This document shows, in pieces, positions 48,841-60,519 of a DNA stretch of 64,000 nt (position 1 is the first letter of the stretch; every line of letters starts with the position of its first letter). The DNA lies in the NCBI RefSeq assembly GCF_004798705.1, contig NZ_CP039290.1, forward strand, positions 2,604,001 to 2,668,000, in the 5' to 3' direction. The DNA comes from Arthrobacter sp. PAMC25564. Lineage in GTDB: Bacteria; Actinomycetota; Actinomycetes; Actinomycetales; Micrococcaceae. The translations under genes were made by a program, and so were the position numbers. The notes beneath the pieces are model-generated. The model ran no database searches, was not told the origin of the DNA, and saw only the letters and a list, made by a program, of their open reading frames with translations.

Positions 48841-48854
48841 CGAGAGGCATCTCG
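48841..48854 (+). other. Small hairpin just upstream of the transposase start and intron site
   Basis: CGAGA-GGCA-TCTCG forms a 5-bp stem ending 3 nt before the GTG start codon of the transposase and 6 nt before the intron. Some group II introns prefer a stem-loop next to the insertion site. Confidence 0.4.
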
Positions 48855-48860
48855 TAAGTG

Positions 48861-51348
<2,488 letters not shown>

Positions 51349-52740
51349 CAACTTTTCCATAGATCCAAGCGCGTGTCAGCCGCGTTCGATGATTCCAATC
51401 TCGTGTCGGCCGCAGGCCTGGTCCCGGCGATGGCGCTGGCGGTGAAAACCTGCCTTGGCGAACTCGCTGATCAGTGGCTGACGCTGCCCGGATACTTCGG
51501 CGCGAATGCGGGGTTGAAGGTCACCGCGATGGTCGCGGGCATGGTCGCCGGGGCCGATTCCATCGATGACATGGCCTTGTTGCGGCACGGCGGGATGAAG
51601 AAACTATTCGCCGGTGCATATGCCCCGTCGACTTTGGGATCGTTCCTGCGGGCGTTCACCTTCGGCCATGTCCGCCAGCTCGACGCCCTCGCCGCCCGGT
51701 GGCTGGTGAACGTCGCCGCAGTGGCCCCGATCGCCTCCGGTATCGATGATTACGCCTTGGTCGATATCGACGACACCATCAAGGAAGTCCACGGCTACCG
51801 GAAACAGGGTTCCGGATACGGTTACTCCGGGGTCCGGGGATTGAACGCGCTGATCGGGATCCTCTCGACCGCGACCGCGGCGCCGGTCATCATCGGCGCG
51901 AGGCTGCGCAAGGGAAGCTCCGGCTCCCCGCGCGGGGCGGGGAAGTTCATCGGTGACATCCTTGCCACCGTGAAACGGCTGCGCGGCAAGGATGCCAGCG
52001 GTCTGGTGCTGCTGCGTGCCGACAGTGCGTTCTACGGCTACCCGGTCGTTGCCGCTGCCCACCGCGCAGGCGCGAAAGTGTCCATTACCGCCAGGATGGA
52101 CCCGGCCGTCAAACGTGCCATCGCTACCATCAACGAGACGGCCTGGACCACAATCCAATACACCGACGCGGTCCGCGATGAAACCACCGGAGCCTGGATC
52201 TCCTCGGCGGAAGTCGCCGAAACAGCCTTCACCGCCTTCGTGGGCCGAAAGAAAGCCGAACGCGTCCACGGGCGCCTGGTCGTGCGCCGGATCCCGGAAC
52301 TGAACGCCAAAGCAGGAGCCGGGCAACAGACCCTGTTCGACACCCACCGCTTCCACGCCTTCTTCACCACCAGCGCCCTGGACACCGTCGCCGCAGACAA
52401 AACCCACCGCCAACACGCCATCATCGAGCAGGCCAAGGCGGACCTCAAAGACAGTGCCCTGGCACACCTGCCCTCTGGAAAGTTCAGCGCCAACGCGGCC
52501 TGGCTGGTCCTGGCGACCATCGCCTTCAACCTCTCGCGCGCCATCGGCACCCTCGCCGGCACCGACCTGGGCAAAGCACGCAGCGGCACCATCCGCCGAA
52601 AACTCATCACCGTCCCCGCCAGGATCGCGACCTCGGCACGGAAAATCACCCTGCACCTGCCCGCTCACTGGCCCTGGGAAACCAGCTGGTCACAACTCTT
52701 CGAAGCGGCCTGCGGGCCACCACGGACCGCCGCCAACTGA
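51349..52740 (+). CDS. IS1380-family DDE transposase, second exon
   Basis: 463 codons after the intron; with the GTG at 48858-48860 the spliced protein has 464 residues, the normal IS1380 length. It begins (M)QLFHRSKRVSAAFDDSNLVSAAGLVPAMALA, the family start. DDE-type segments include YALVDIDDTIKEVHGYRKQGSGYGYSGVRGLNALI, VLLRADSAFYGYPVV and, near the C-terminus, RHRQHAIIEQAKADLKDSALAHLPSGKF. No frameshift or stop is seen, so the transposase should be functional after splicing. Without splicing, translation from the GTG would run into the intron. Confidence 0.9.
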   Translation, partial: QLFHRSKRVSAAFDDSNLVSAAGLVPAMALAVKTCLGELADQWLTLPGYFGANAGLKVTAMVAGMVAGADSIDDMALLRHGGMKKLFAGAYAPSTLGSFLRAFTFGHVRQLDALAARWLVNVAAVAPIASGIDDYALVDIDDTIKEVHGYRKQGSGYGYSGVRGLNALIGILSTATAAPVIIGARLRKGSSGSPRGAGKFIGDILATVKRLRGKDASGLVLLRADSAFYGYPVVAAAHRAGAKVSITARMDPAVKRAIATINETAWTTIQYTDAVRDETTGAWISSAEVAETAFTAFVGRKKAERVHGRLVVRRIPELNAKAGAGQQTLFDTHRFHAFFTTSALDTVAADKTHRQHAIIEQAKADLKDSALAHLPSGKFSANAAWLVLATIAFNLSRAIGTLAGTDLGKARSGTIRRKLITVPARIATSARKITLHLPAHWPWETSWSQLFEAACGPPRTAAN

Positions 52741-52864
52741 CCACCCAGCCGACTCGGCGCAACCAGGACCACGGAACATCACCGGCAGCAAGGCCGAGAA
52801 CTCCATCATGCCCATCGACCGAACCCAGACCCAGACCAGAACAACCCCGCCCCATCAAACACAA

Positions 52865-52884
52865 CCGGTGCGCCGCGGGCTAAG
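52865..52884 (+). repeat. Right copy of the 20-bp direct repeat
   Basis: Identical to 48718-48737. It starts 125 nt after the transposase stop codon. The copies may be old flanks, or sites of recombination between two IS ends. Confidence 0.8.
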
Positions 52885-53776
52885 ACCACGACTCCCCTTC
52901 CCGGCACTGATGTGCGCGGACCCTCTGGAGAATTGGCAAGCATGAGCGTGATCCGGCCGCAGGGGTCCTGGCGCTGATCCGGGTTGCCCCAGCCCCGGCC
53001 CGGGGTGTTCAGTCACGATTGAGCCCGATAACAGTTGTTCGAAGCGGCATTTTCCAGGAGAGGCAGGTACGCCTGACCGATCCTGTTGAGCATTCCCCGC
53101 CAGCTCCGGCCGCCGATCACGCACCCCGGCGGCCTGCCGGTCTGCCCGCGCAACAGGGGGCGCCTTCACGAGAACCCGTTGCCTTCGAAGCGGAGACAAA
53201 TCGCCGTAACCCTGTTGTGTTTACGCCCGGTATGGTGATCACGCCGTGCCGGTACGTGATGCCTGCCTGTGGCTGGGCCAGTGCATTGCGGTCGGTGGGC
53301 GATGCGCACCGTCGGGTCGGTGCAGGTGGTGCCCTTGCTGCCGGCGTTTGTACGGCCCGGTTTGATCCGGAGATCCCATGCCGCCGGCTTCCCCCGTGTC
53401 CCGGCGGCGGATATCGGCCCTGGACACCGAAACCGGTTGCCGATCGGCCGGTACTGAATGCCCGGGCAGATCCTTTCCTGCTGCACGTGCTCCATCCGAG
53501 CGATCGGGGACTTCCGGACTGGCGTTGCAGCACCTTCTAACGCCCGCTGGGTGAAGAACAGGCACCCTATCGGAAGCGGCGTGACCGGTTGGCTGTCAGT
53601 GCCCGGTTACCGGGCTTGCAGATTGACCCCGCGGAACCCTCACCGTCACGGGGAATCCGGGCCAGTCCTGACGCCTTGTTATCCGGAAGGCGCACATGCA
53701 GGGCCCCCGGTCCTGTGGTATTTCACAGGCATCGGATGCCCTCCAGTGCGCCGGCCTTATCCGGTACCGGGACAGC
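52885..53776. other. Gap without a supported gene
   Basis: About 890 bp between the IS and the aldehyde dehydrogenase operon terminator. Several open frames occur on both strands, but they have low-complexity Arg/Gly/Pro-rich products and no ribosome binding sites. No repeat or RNA gene recognised. Confidence 0.5.
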
Positions 53777-53812
53777 AGAAAGGTCCGGGGGAGTACTCCC
53801 GCGGACCTTTCT
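53777..53812 (-). terminator. Intrinsic terminator of the aminotransferase-aldehyde dehydrogenase operon
   Basis: AGAAAGGTCCG (53777-53787) pairs with CGGACCTTTCT (53802-53812), with an inner GGGAGTACTCCC stem. On the minus strand the stem ends in a T-containing tract, right after the stop codon of the aldehyde dehydrogenase. Confidence 0.8.
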
Positions 53813-53821
53813 ACTCACCGC

Positions 53822-55345
53822 CTACTTGATGACGAACGGGTTCGAAGTATCCGGAGCCGTAGAAATCCAGACTGACTTGACCTGGAGGTACTCCTTCATG
53901 GCGTCAATCCCGCTTTCCCTGCCCAGACCGCTGCGCTTGTATCCTCCGAAGGGGGATGTGAAGCTGACCGCACGGTAGGTGTTGACCCATACTGTGCCGG
54001 CCTGCAGGCTTTCCGAAAGGCGGATGGCCCTGCCTATGTCGCGCGTCCAGACTCCGGCGGCCAGGCCGTAGTTGATGTCATTCGCAATGGACAGTGCGTC
54101 CTCTTCGTCGTCGAACGGGATGACCGCCAGGACAGGACCAAAGACTTCTTCCTGGGCGATGCGCATCTCATTGCGAACATTCGTAAAGATCGTTGGCTGG
54201 ACGAACTGTCCCCCCGACGCGCCCTCCCCGGTGTAAGCGGCGCCTCCCAGGACACACGTGGCCCCTTCGCGCCGAGCGATGTCGATATAGTCGAGCACCT
54301 TCTCAAACTGGGGACGGGTGGTCACGGGCCCCACGTGCGTATCGGGCAGCATAGGGTCCCCGATCTTGGCTTGTTCGGCCAGCGCCACGACCCGCTGGAC
54401 GAAATCGTCGTGAATGGAGCGCTGGACCAACAGCCTCGAGCCGGCAATGCACGTCTGACCGGTTGCTGCGAAGATGCCGGAAATAACACCGGCAGCAGCG
54501 GCATCCAGATCCGCATCCTCAAAGACGATGTTCGGGGACTTTCCGCCCAATTCGAGCGAAACATGCTTGAACTGGCTCGCGGCATTCTCATAGATCTTCT
54601 GCCCGGCTGCCTCGGAACCGGTGAAGGCCACCTTCACAATATTCGGGTGACTGACCAGCGGGGCCCCGACGTCCTGCCCGAATCCCGTGACCGTGTTGAC
54701 CACGCCGGGAGGGAATCCCGCCTTTTCGAAGAGTGTCATGAACTCCAGCGTTGACGCGGAGGTAAATTCCGAGGGTTTGATGACCACCGTGTTCCCTGCC
54801 GCCAGCGCCGCCGGAAGTTTCCATGCCAGAAGAAGCAGGGGAGAGTTCCACGGCGTAATCATGGCGATCGGCCCGAGAGGCTCCAGCCGGGTGTAGTTGA
54901 GGATGTTGGGCTTGTCACTGGGAATGACTGAACCCTCGATCTTGTCGGCCATGCCACCGTAGTAGCGGTACCACCCGGCCATGTAGCGGGTCTGTGCGGC
55001 CATCTCCGCGTAGAGCTTTCCGTTGTCGCGGACCTCAATCCGGGCAAGATGTTCGCTGTTGGCCTCGATTAGATCTGCCAGATCCATGAGCAACTTGCCG
55101 CGGTGCTGAGGCTTAGTCCTGCTCCAACTTTTGAAAGCCTCCGAAGCAGAAGCGACGGCCCGGGATACGTCGGCCGGGCCGCCTTTGGCGATCCGTGCCC
55201 AGACTTCTCCGGTGTACGGATTGACAGTATCGAAGTACTCGCCATCCTCGGGCCCGGTGAAGGCACCACCGATGTAGAGGCCGTACTGCGTCAGGCCGTC
55301 ACTATCCTCGAGACGGCTGATCAAATCACTGCTCTGTGCTGTCAT
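53822..55345 (-). CDS. NAD(P)-dependent aldehyde dehydrogenase (succinate-semialdehyde/aminoaldehyde type)
   Basis: 507 residues from the ATG at 55345. It is a class I/II ALDH with all catalytic residues: VAFTGSEAAG (NAD loop), LELGGKSPNIVF (general base Glu) and GQTCIAGSR with the nucleophile Cys299. EEVFGPVLAVIPFDDEEDAL and PFGGYKRSGLGRESG complete it. It lies 64 nt downstream of a GABA-type aminotransferase gene on the same strand, so it most likely oxidises the semialdehyde that enzyme releases (succinate semialdehyde or a homologue). The operon is controlled from the GTATAC site at 56856. Confidence 0.92.
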   Translation of the reverse strand: MTAQSSDLISRLEDSDGLTQYGLYIGGAFTGPEDGEYFDTVNPYTGEVWARIAKGGPADVSRAVASASEAFKSWSRTKPQHRGKLLMDLADLIEANSEHLARIEVRDNGKLYAEMAAQTRYMAGWYRYYGGMADKIEGSVIPSDKPNILNYTRLEPLGPIAMITPWNSPLLLLAWKLPAALAAGNTVVIKPSEFTSASTLEFMTLFEKAGFPPGVVNTVTGFGQDVGAPLVSHPNIVKVAFTGSEAAGQKIYENAASQFKHVSLELGGKSPNIVFEDADLDAAAAGVISGIFAATGQTCIAGSRLLVQRSIHDDFVQRVVALAEQAKIGDPMLPDTHVGPVTTRPQFEKVLDYIDIARREGATCVLGGAAYTGEGASGGQFVQPTIFTNVRNEMRIAQEEVFGPVLAVIPFDDEEDALSIANDINYGLAAGVWTRDIGRAIRLSESLQAGTVWVNTYRAVSFTSPFGGYKRSGLGRESGIDAMKEYLQVKSVWISTAPDTSNPFVIK

Positions 55346-55409
55346 GGCTGTTTCATCCTTTGCTGAACGGGAAGACCGGTGCGGGGCAACCACCGGGTCT
55401 GGAGGTGGT

Positions 55410-56756
55410 TTATGAACGCGCCAATCCGTCCGCGACGATTCCGATTCCTTCGTGGAGCAATTGATCCTCGATGGTCAGCGGGGGAAGGAACCGGATGACG
55501 TTTCCGTAGGTTCCGCAGGCGAGGAGGATGACCCCGTTTTGATGGGCGTACTTGACCACCTTGGAAGTCAACGCCGGATCCGGGCTCAGGGTGTCCGGGT
55601 CGACAAGCTCGATGGCAATCATCGCTCCGCGTCCGCGCACCTGGCCGATGCGGGGGTCGGCCCCCTGCAGGGCGGTGAAGCAATCAGTCAGGATGTCCCC
55701 GATCCGCCGGGCGCGTTCGAGCAATCCGTCCTCTTCGTAGGATTCGATGGTCGCAAGCGCTGCTGCACACGCGATCGGGTTACCGCCGTATGTACCGCCG
55801 AGGCCACCGACCTGGGCCGCGTCCATGAGTTCAGCACGCCCCGTGACTGCGGAAAGCGGCAGCCCGCCCGCTATGCCTTTGGCCATCGTGATGAGGTCGG
55901 GGACAACATCTTCGTGGTCGACTGCGAACCACCTTCCGGTCCGGGCAAAGCCGGACTGGATCTCATCTGCGATGAACACAATCCCGTTGCGCTCCGTCCA
56001 TTCCCGCAGGGTTGGCAGGAAGCCTTCGGCGGGAACGATGAAGCCGCCCTCTCCTTGTATCGGTTCGATGATGATGGCGGCAACCGATTGGGACCCGAGC
56101 TCGTTTTCAATATGCTCGATCGCCCGGCGGGCGGCTTCCTGCCCGGTGAGACCGCCATCGCGGTAAGGGTAGGACCCCGAAACGCGGTAGATCTCCGGGG
56201 CGAACGGGCCGAATCCCTGTTTGTAGGGCGCACTTTTGGCGGTGAGGGCCATGGCAAGGTTGGTGCGACCGTGGAATGAGTGTTCGAACGCCACGATGGC
56301 TTGGCGGCCTGTAGCGTGCCGGGCTATCTTGACGGCGTTTTCCACCGCTTCCGAACCCGAATTGAACAGGGCTGTGCGTTTGGTGAATTTGCCGGGAGTG
56401 ATTTGGTTGAGCTTCTCCGCCACCGCGATGTAGCTCTCGTAAGGCACCACAGTGAAGGCCGTGTGCGTAAACCGGTCCAGCTGATCGCGCACTGCACGAA
56501 TCACTCGGGGGTTTGAGTTGCCGACGCTGGTAACGGCAATGCCTGAGCCCAGGTCAATGAACGAGTTGCCGTCGACGTCCACTAGCGTCCCGCCCCCGGC
56601 CACATCAGCGACGATGGGCAGGGTGTGGCCGACTGACCGGGCGACTGCCGACTCCTTGCGCTCAAGAATTTCGCGGGAGCGGGGGCCCGGGATTCCGGTG
56701 ACGAGCCTGCGCTCCTGAATGAGCTCAGTGCCGCCGACGGTGATGTGTGCGGTCAT
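55410..56756 (-). CDS. gabT: 4-aminobutyrate aminotransferase-like class III aminotransferase
   Basis: 448 residues, class III PLP aminotransferase. GabT signatures are VADVAGGGTLVDVDGNSFIDLGSGIAVTSVGNSNPRV, LFNSGSEAVENAVKIAR, AFEHSFHGRTNLAMALTAK, IIEPIQGEGGFIVP, FIADEIQSGFARTG and the PLP-lysine segment ITMAKGIAGGLPLSAVTGR. It transfers the amino group of GABA, or a close omega-amino acid, to 2-oxoglutarate, giving succinate semialdehyde. It is the first gene of the operon and divergent from the GntR gene, with the operator between them. This supports a pathway through GABA or a homologue. Confidence 0.93.
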   Translation of the reverse strand: MTAHITVGGTELIQERRLVTGIPGPRSREILERKESAVARSVGHTLPIVADVAGGGTLVDVDGNSFIDLGSGIAVTSVGNSNPRVIRAVRDQLDRFTHTAFTVVPYESYIAVAEKLNQITPGKFTKRTALFNSGSEAVENAVKIARHATGRQAIVAFEHSFHGRTNLAMALTAKSAPYKQGFGPFAPEIYRVSGSYPYRDGGLTGQEAARRAIEHIENELGSQSVAAIIIEPIQGEGGFIVPAEGFLPTLREWTERNGIVFIADEIQSGFARTGRWFAVDHEDVVPDLITMAKGIAGGLPLSAVTGRAELMDAAQVGGLGGTYGGNPIACAAALATIESYEEDGLLERARRIGDILTDCFTALQGADPRIGQVRGRGAMIAIELVDPDTLSPDPALTSKVVKYAHQNGVILLACGTYGNVIRFLPPLTIEDQLLHEGIGIVADGLARS

Positions 56757-56855
56757 GGGGCCGCCTCCTTCGTAATTGGATCTTTCGCTGGTGGTTCGTG
56801 ACGCTCATGGGTCAGTTGGTGAGGACGGAAAGAGCGTGAATAGTCCCCGCATAAG

Positions 56856-56868
56856 GTATACGGTATAC
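56856..56868. promoter_or_regulatory. GTATAC-type operator between the aminotransferase and GntR genes
   Basis: GTATAC-G-GTATAC, the perfect form of the 13-bp palindromic pattern found at four places in 46 kb-64 kb of this window. It lies about 46 nt upstream of the GntR gene and 100 nt upstream of gabT, so it can act on both. Confidence 0.75.
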
Positions 56869-56901
56869 GGAAATCCCATGTAAGCCAATAGCCGGTAGGC
56901 T

Positions 56902-57579
56902 GTGAAAAACAGGAAAGTGGCGGACACCGTGAAGAAAATTGAGTTTGCTCGTGAGACGCTCGCTGACGCTGCGTATGCGCAGATTGCCGAGGGAATTCTG
57001 ACGCAGGATCTGGGTCCGGGCACCAGGCTGCTGATGGACGATCTGGCAGCCCGTTTGGGGATCAGCCGGACGCCGGTGCGTGAGGCTTTGCACCGACTGG
57101 AGATGGAACGCGTGATCGAGCCCGGGGGGCGCCGTGGCTACATTGTGCGCAAGCTTACCGATGCCGAGCTGGACAAGCAGTACGCTGCCCGTGGTGCTAT
57201 CGAACCCTTCGCCCTGGCGGAGGTTGCGCGGCGCGGCGGCGCGGCGGCGGACTATGTGAGGTCAACGTTCGAGGAGCTGGTATTGGCCCCGCAGACCACC
57301 GCCATGGAGGTCTTCCTGGTCAACAAGGCGATCCACCGCTGCACCGTGGAGGCACTGGACAATGAGTACCTCCTGAGTATGTTCGACGTGATTTGGCAGA
57401 CGGCTATGGCCGCGCACGTCTGGGCCGACATCCTGGAGAGCCGCACTTCCGTTGATTTCCCCGAGCTGCATCGGCCCATTGTGGAGGCCGCCGAATCCGG
57501 CGATCCGGAACTGGCGAGCAAAGTCGCCCACGAGCACATTCTCGCCGGCCGCGGGCTGCACTCAGTCCACACCGTGTAG
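56902..57579 (+). CDS. GntR family (FCD) regulator of the amine regulon
   Basis: 225 residues from a GTG at 56902; in-frame GTGs at 56917 and 56929 are also possible, and the ribosome site does not decide. The helix-turn-helix is at about residues 20-85 (YAQIAEGILTQDLGPGTRLLMDDLAARLGISRTPVREALHRLEMERV). The FCD domain follows, with AIHRCTVEALDNEYL and LHRPIVEAAESGDPELASKVAHEHIL (metal-binding His/Asp positions). It probably binds the GTATAC-N-GTATAC sites here, upstream of the HtaA operon, upstream of the P450 gene and in front of the alcohol dehydrogenase. The inducer is likely the amine or an omega-amino acid. Confidence 0.92.
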   Translation: MKNRKVADTVKKIEFARETLADAAYAQIAEGILTQDLGPGTRLLMDDLAARLGISRTPVREALHRLEMERVIEPGGRRGYIVRKLTDAELDKQYAARGAIEPFALAEVARRGGAAADYVRSTFEELVLAPQTTAMEVFLVNKAIHRCTVEALDNEYLLSMFDVIWQTAMAAHVWADILESRTSVDFPELHRPIVEAAESGDPELASKVAHEHILAGRGLHSVHTV

Positions 57580-57602
57580 CCCGACCCCCAAGGACCGGGC
57601 TA
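57577..57602. terminator. Possible terminator between convergent GntR and aldehyde dehydrogenase genes
   Basis: TAGCCCG and CGGGCTA (57577-57583 and 57596-57602) form a 7-bp stem that includes the GntR stop codon. There is no T-tract, so this is a weak call. Confidence 0.4.
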
Positions 57603-57613
57603 CACCAAGGGTC

Positions 57614-59119
57614 TTAGGCAGACATATCGATCATGACTGCTTTGGACCTCGTGTAGGAAAGTACACTTTCACGGCCAAGCTCGCGGCTGTTTCCGGACTT
57701 GCTGTAACCTCCGAAGCTCTGTGCGGGATCCAGCCGCCCGTGGGTGTTCACCCACACGGTACCGGCCTTGAGCGCCTTACTCATGCGCAGCGCCCTGGCG
57801 ACGTCCCGGGTCCATACGGCAGCTGCAAGGTCATATGGTGAATCGTTCGCGAGCCTGATGGCTTCCTCTTCCGTGCGGAAACGAAGTACGGAAAGAACCG
57901 GACCAAAAACTTCTTCCTGGGCAATCCTCATGTCGTTCCGGACCTCGGTGAAGATGGTCGGTTCGACGAAGTAGCCCACCTGATCCAACGCCCGCCCTCC
58001 AACACTGAGGTGCGCTCCTTCAGAACGTGCGATGTTGATGTACTCCTGGACAGACATGTACTGGTCTTTCGAGACGAGCGGTCCCACGTCAGTGTCGGAG
58101 AGAAGAGGGTCCCCGACCCGCAGCGTCCTGGTTTCCCTGGCCAGTGCCTCCACGAGTTCGTCATAAACGTCCTCATGGACAAACATTCTGGTGGGCGCCA
58201 CGCACACTTGTCCGGCGTTCTCCCACATGGCTTCAGCTGAACCTCGGGCGGCCGCTTGGATGTCAGCGTCAGGAAAAACGATGTTCGCACTCTTTCCGCC
58301 GAGTTCGACGCTGACCTTTTTCATCTGCCGGCTGCCTGCTTCTAGGATCCGGCGACCAACAGGCGTGGACCCCGTGAAGGAGATCTTTACGACGTCGGGA
58401 TGATCCACGATCGCCTGCCCCACGGTGCGACCGGGCCCGGTAACCACGTTGAGCACTCCAGGGGGCAGGCCAACCTGACGAGCGAGGTCGGCCAAAAGCA
58501 GTGTTGAGTAGCTGCTGACTTCGGCGGGTTTGATGACCATCGTGTTGCCGGCGGCGAGGGCGGGTCCGATCTTGTGCGAAGCCATCACGAGCGGGAAATT
58601 CCAGGGCGTGATGGCGCCGCAGACACCCAGGGGCTCGATCTGGGTCATGCCGAAATACGGTTGGCGGACGGGATTAATTGAGCCTTCGAGTTTGGTTGGC
58701 CAGCCGCCGTAGTATCGGAAAACGGCTGCCACGCCGCCTATGTCGTCCAGCGCCTGGGAGATGGGTTTGCCCATGTCCAGTGTTTCCAGTTCTGCCAGCT
58801 GCTCGCGGTTGGCGTCGACGGCGTCAGCCAGATCGAACAGGTACTGGGCGCGGGCGGCCGGGCTCGCGCCGCCCCATTCCGTGGAGGAGAGGGCTGCGGT
58901 GGCCGCGTCAACCGCGGAGTCAACGTCCTCTGACGTGCCCGAAGCGATGGAACCGAGCACTTCCTCCGTCGCAGGGTTGATGGACTGGAAGGTGGCCCCT
59001 GATGTGGCTCCGCGATCGGTGTCGTCGCCAATTCGAAGCCCCTGTGCCCGCTCGATGAAGGCTTGCGTTGCGGCGGAGATCCTGTGTGAGGTCGCCGGAA
59101 GTACTGCGTCGTATGTCAT
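57614..59119 (-). CDS. Aldehyde dehydrogenase (aminobutyraldehyde/betaine-aldehyde type)
   Basis: 501 residues, complete ALDH: ITPWNFPLVMASHKIGPALAAGNTMVIKPAE, ISFTGSTPVGRRI, VELGGKSANIVFPDAD with the base Glu, and GQVCVAPTR with the nucleophile Cys306. The C-terminus is FGGYSKSGNSRELGRESVLSYTRSKAV. The asparagine-to-GNSRELG form and overall style are those of enzymes acting on omega-aminoaldehydes, betaine aldehyde and gamma-glutamyl-aminobutyraldehyde. It is codirectional with the P450 33 nt upstream, so it probably oxidises the aldehyde that the P450 reaction yields. Confidence 0.92.
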   Translation of the reverse strand: MTYDAVLPATSHRISAATQAFIERAQGLRIGDDTDRGATSGATFQSINPATEEVLGSIASGTSEDVDSAVDAATAALSSTEWGGASPAARAQYLFDLADAVDANREQLAELETLDMGKPISQALDDIGGVAAVFRYYGGWPTKLEGSINPVRQPYFGMTQIEPLGVCGAITPWNFPLVMASHKIGPALAAGNTMVIKPAEVSSYSTLLLADLARQVGLPPGVLNVVTGPGRTVGQAIVDHPDVVKISFTGSTPVGRRILEAGSRQMKKVSVELGGKSANIVFPDADIQAAARGSAEAMWENAGQVCVAPTRMFVHEDVYDELVEALARETRTLRVGDPLLSDTDVGPLVSKDQYMSVQEYINIARSEGAHLSVGGRALDQVGYFVEPTIFTEVRNDMRIAQEEVFGPVLSVLRFRTEEEAIRLANDSPYDLAAAVWTRDVARALRMSKALKAGTVWVNTHGRLDPAQSFGGYSKSGNSRELGRESVLSYTRSKAVMIDMSA

Positions 59120-59152
59120 GGCTTTCCCTTTTTGGCAATAAATGTTGTTGGA

Positions 59153-60409
59153 TCAGGCGTACGTCAGGCGGACCGGCAGTTCCTTGATTCCGTGTGTGAG
59201 GTTGGAGCGAAGCCGGTGCACAGGGCCGTCAATTTCAATGGTCTGTACCCGCTTGGCAAGCTCGCGGAAAACAATCTGCAGCTCCAGCCGGGCCAGGCTG
59301 TTGCCCAGGCAGATGTGGGGACCTCCGCCGCCGAACGCCACATGCGGGTTCGGCTTGCGTGAAATATCGAACGTGTATGGTGCGTCGAACACAGTCTCGT
59401 CCCGGTTCGCCGACGCGTACCAGATGATGACTTTGTCCCCGGCCTTGATCGTTGTTTCGCCGATCGTGGTGTCAACCAGCGCCGTCCTGCGGAAATGATG
59501 GATTGGGGTAGCCCACCGGAGCACTTCCTCAACAGCAGTGTTGAGGAGGGATGGGTCTTCCTGGAGGCGGCGGAACTGGTCGGGGTTTTGGGCGAAAGCA
59601 AGGAGGCCGTGGGAAAGCGCCATGCGGGTGGTCTCGTTGCCTGCTACCACTAGGAGGGAGAAGAAATTGTCCAGCTCGCGCGTCGTGAGCTTTCGCCCGT
59701 TGAGGTTCCCGGTCATGAGCAGCGAGAACACGTCGTGGCCGAGGTTGCCGCCCCTACGGTCGCGCAAGGCATCCGCATACTTCCAGATGTCCCTGCCCGC
59801 GGGGCTGGAGAACGGATAGCCGCTGTTCTCCTTGACGTTCTCTGGGGAGTCAGCCGTGCGGGGAGCGTGGTCAGGGTCCGCACCTGCGATCATTTCATCA
59901 CCGAGTGCCTTGAGGTATGCCCTGTCCTCGGTCGGAACCCCGAGCAGTTCGCCGAGCACAATCATGGGGATGACTGAGGCCACGTCGGCCACCCAGTCGA
60001 AGCCGGGCCGCGAGAAAGCCTGGTCGAGCGTCTTCTGGACCAGCTCTTCGACGAAGCCAACCCATTCCTTGTGGACATTGCCGGGAGTGAATCGGGGGGA
60101 AAGGACTCGCCGCATCGCTGTGTGCAGGGGCGGATCGGTATCGATCAGGGTCTGCCGTGCCATCAGGTCCTCGTGCCCGATGTCTTCACGGGTGGTTCCC
60201 CCCGTCTCCGACGAGAATTGCTGGAAATTGCGAGTGACGGCGACGACGTCGGCATAACGGGTCACGGACCAGTAGCCCGGGCCGTCTTCTTCCTCGATCC
60301 AACGGACGGGGTCTTCCCTTCTGGCCGCGTCGAAGTACTCGTACGGGACCCCATCCTCGAAAGCATGGTCAGAAAGTGCGTCGTGGCTGTGCACTTGGGT
60401 TTGGCTCAT
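59153..60409 (-). CDS. Cytochrome P450
   Basis: 418 residues, soluble bacterial class. The haem loop FGGGGPHICLGNSLARLE has the proximal Cys367. The I-helix reads VVAGNETTRMAL, with Asn before E-T-T as in CYP124/125/142-like enzymes. The K-helix EEVLRW and the ERR-triad arginine (HHFRRTA region) are present. DPPLHTAMRRVLSPRFTP is the usual C-helix stretch. It starts an operon with an aldehyde dehydrogenase, and a 16-bp perfect palindrome of the GTATAC type lies 46 nt upstream. No ferredoxin gene is adjacent; the flavodoxin and FprA-type reductase at 46822-48606, under the same operator, may supply electrons. N-dealkylation or ring hydroxylation of an amine is my inference. Confidence 0.93.
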   Translation of the reverse strand: MSQTQVHSHDALSDHAFEDGVPYEYFDAARREDPVRWIEEEDGPGYWSVTRYADVVAVTRNFQQFSSETGGTTREDIGHEDLMARQTLIDTDPPLHTAMRRVLSPRFTPGNVHKEWVGFVEELVQKTLDQAFSRPGFDWVADVASVIPMIVLGELLGVPTEDRAYLKALGDEMIAGADPDHAPRTADSPENVKENSGYPFSSPAGRDIWKYADALRDRRGGNLGHDVFSLLMTGNLNGRKLTTRELDNFFSLLVVAGNETTRMALSHGLLAFAQNPDQFRRLQEDPSLLNTAVEEVLRWATPIHHFRRTALVDTTIGETTIKAGDKVIIWYASANRDETVFDAPYTFDISRKPNPHVAFGGGGPHICLGNSLARLELQIVFRELAKRVQTIEIDGPVHRLRSNLTHGIKELPVRLTYA

Positions 60410-60454
60410 GATGCGTCTCCTTGGTGGCGCCGCCCAGATAAACGGTATATGTGC

Positions 60455-60470
60455 ATACCGTATACGGTAT
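60455..60470. promoter_or_regulatory. GTATAC-type operator upstream of the P450 operon
   Basis: ATACCGTATACGGTAT is a perfect 16-bp palindrome containing two overlapping 13-bp sites (12 and 11 of 13 matches to GTATAC-N-GTATAC). A further GGTAT / ATACC pair lies at 60444-60459. Confidence 0.7.
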
Positions 60471-60519
60471 CTTAGCGATCGTCTGGTCGGCCCTTATTTA
60501 TTTGAGTGGTTCTCCGGGC

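Noticed and set aside
52885..53776. Several open frames (for example 173 and 138 residues)
   Set aside because: They mirror one another in different frames of GC-rich DNA and have no starts with ribosome sites or similarity to known families.
59153..60409. P450 as CYP151 (the morpholine/piperidine enzyme)
   Set aside because: The I-helix AGNETT and overall look fit the CYP124/125/142 neighbourhood at least as well; without a database search no family number can be given.
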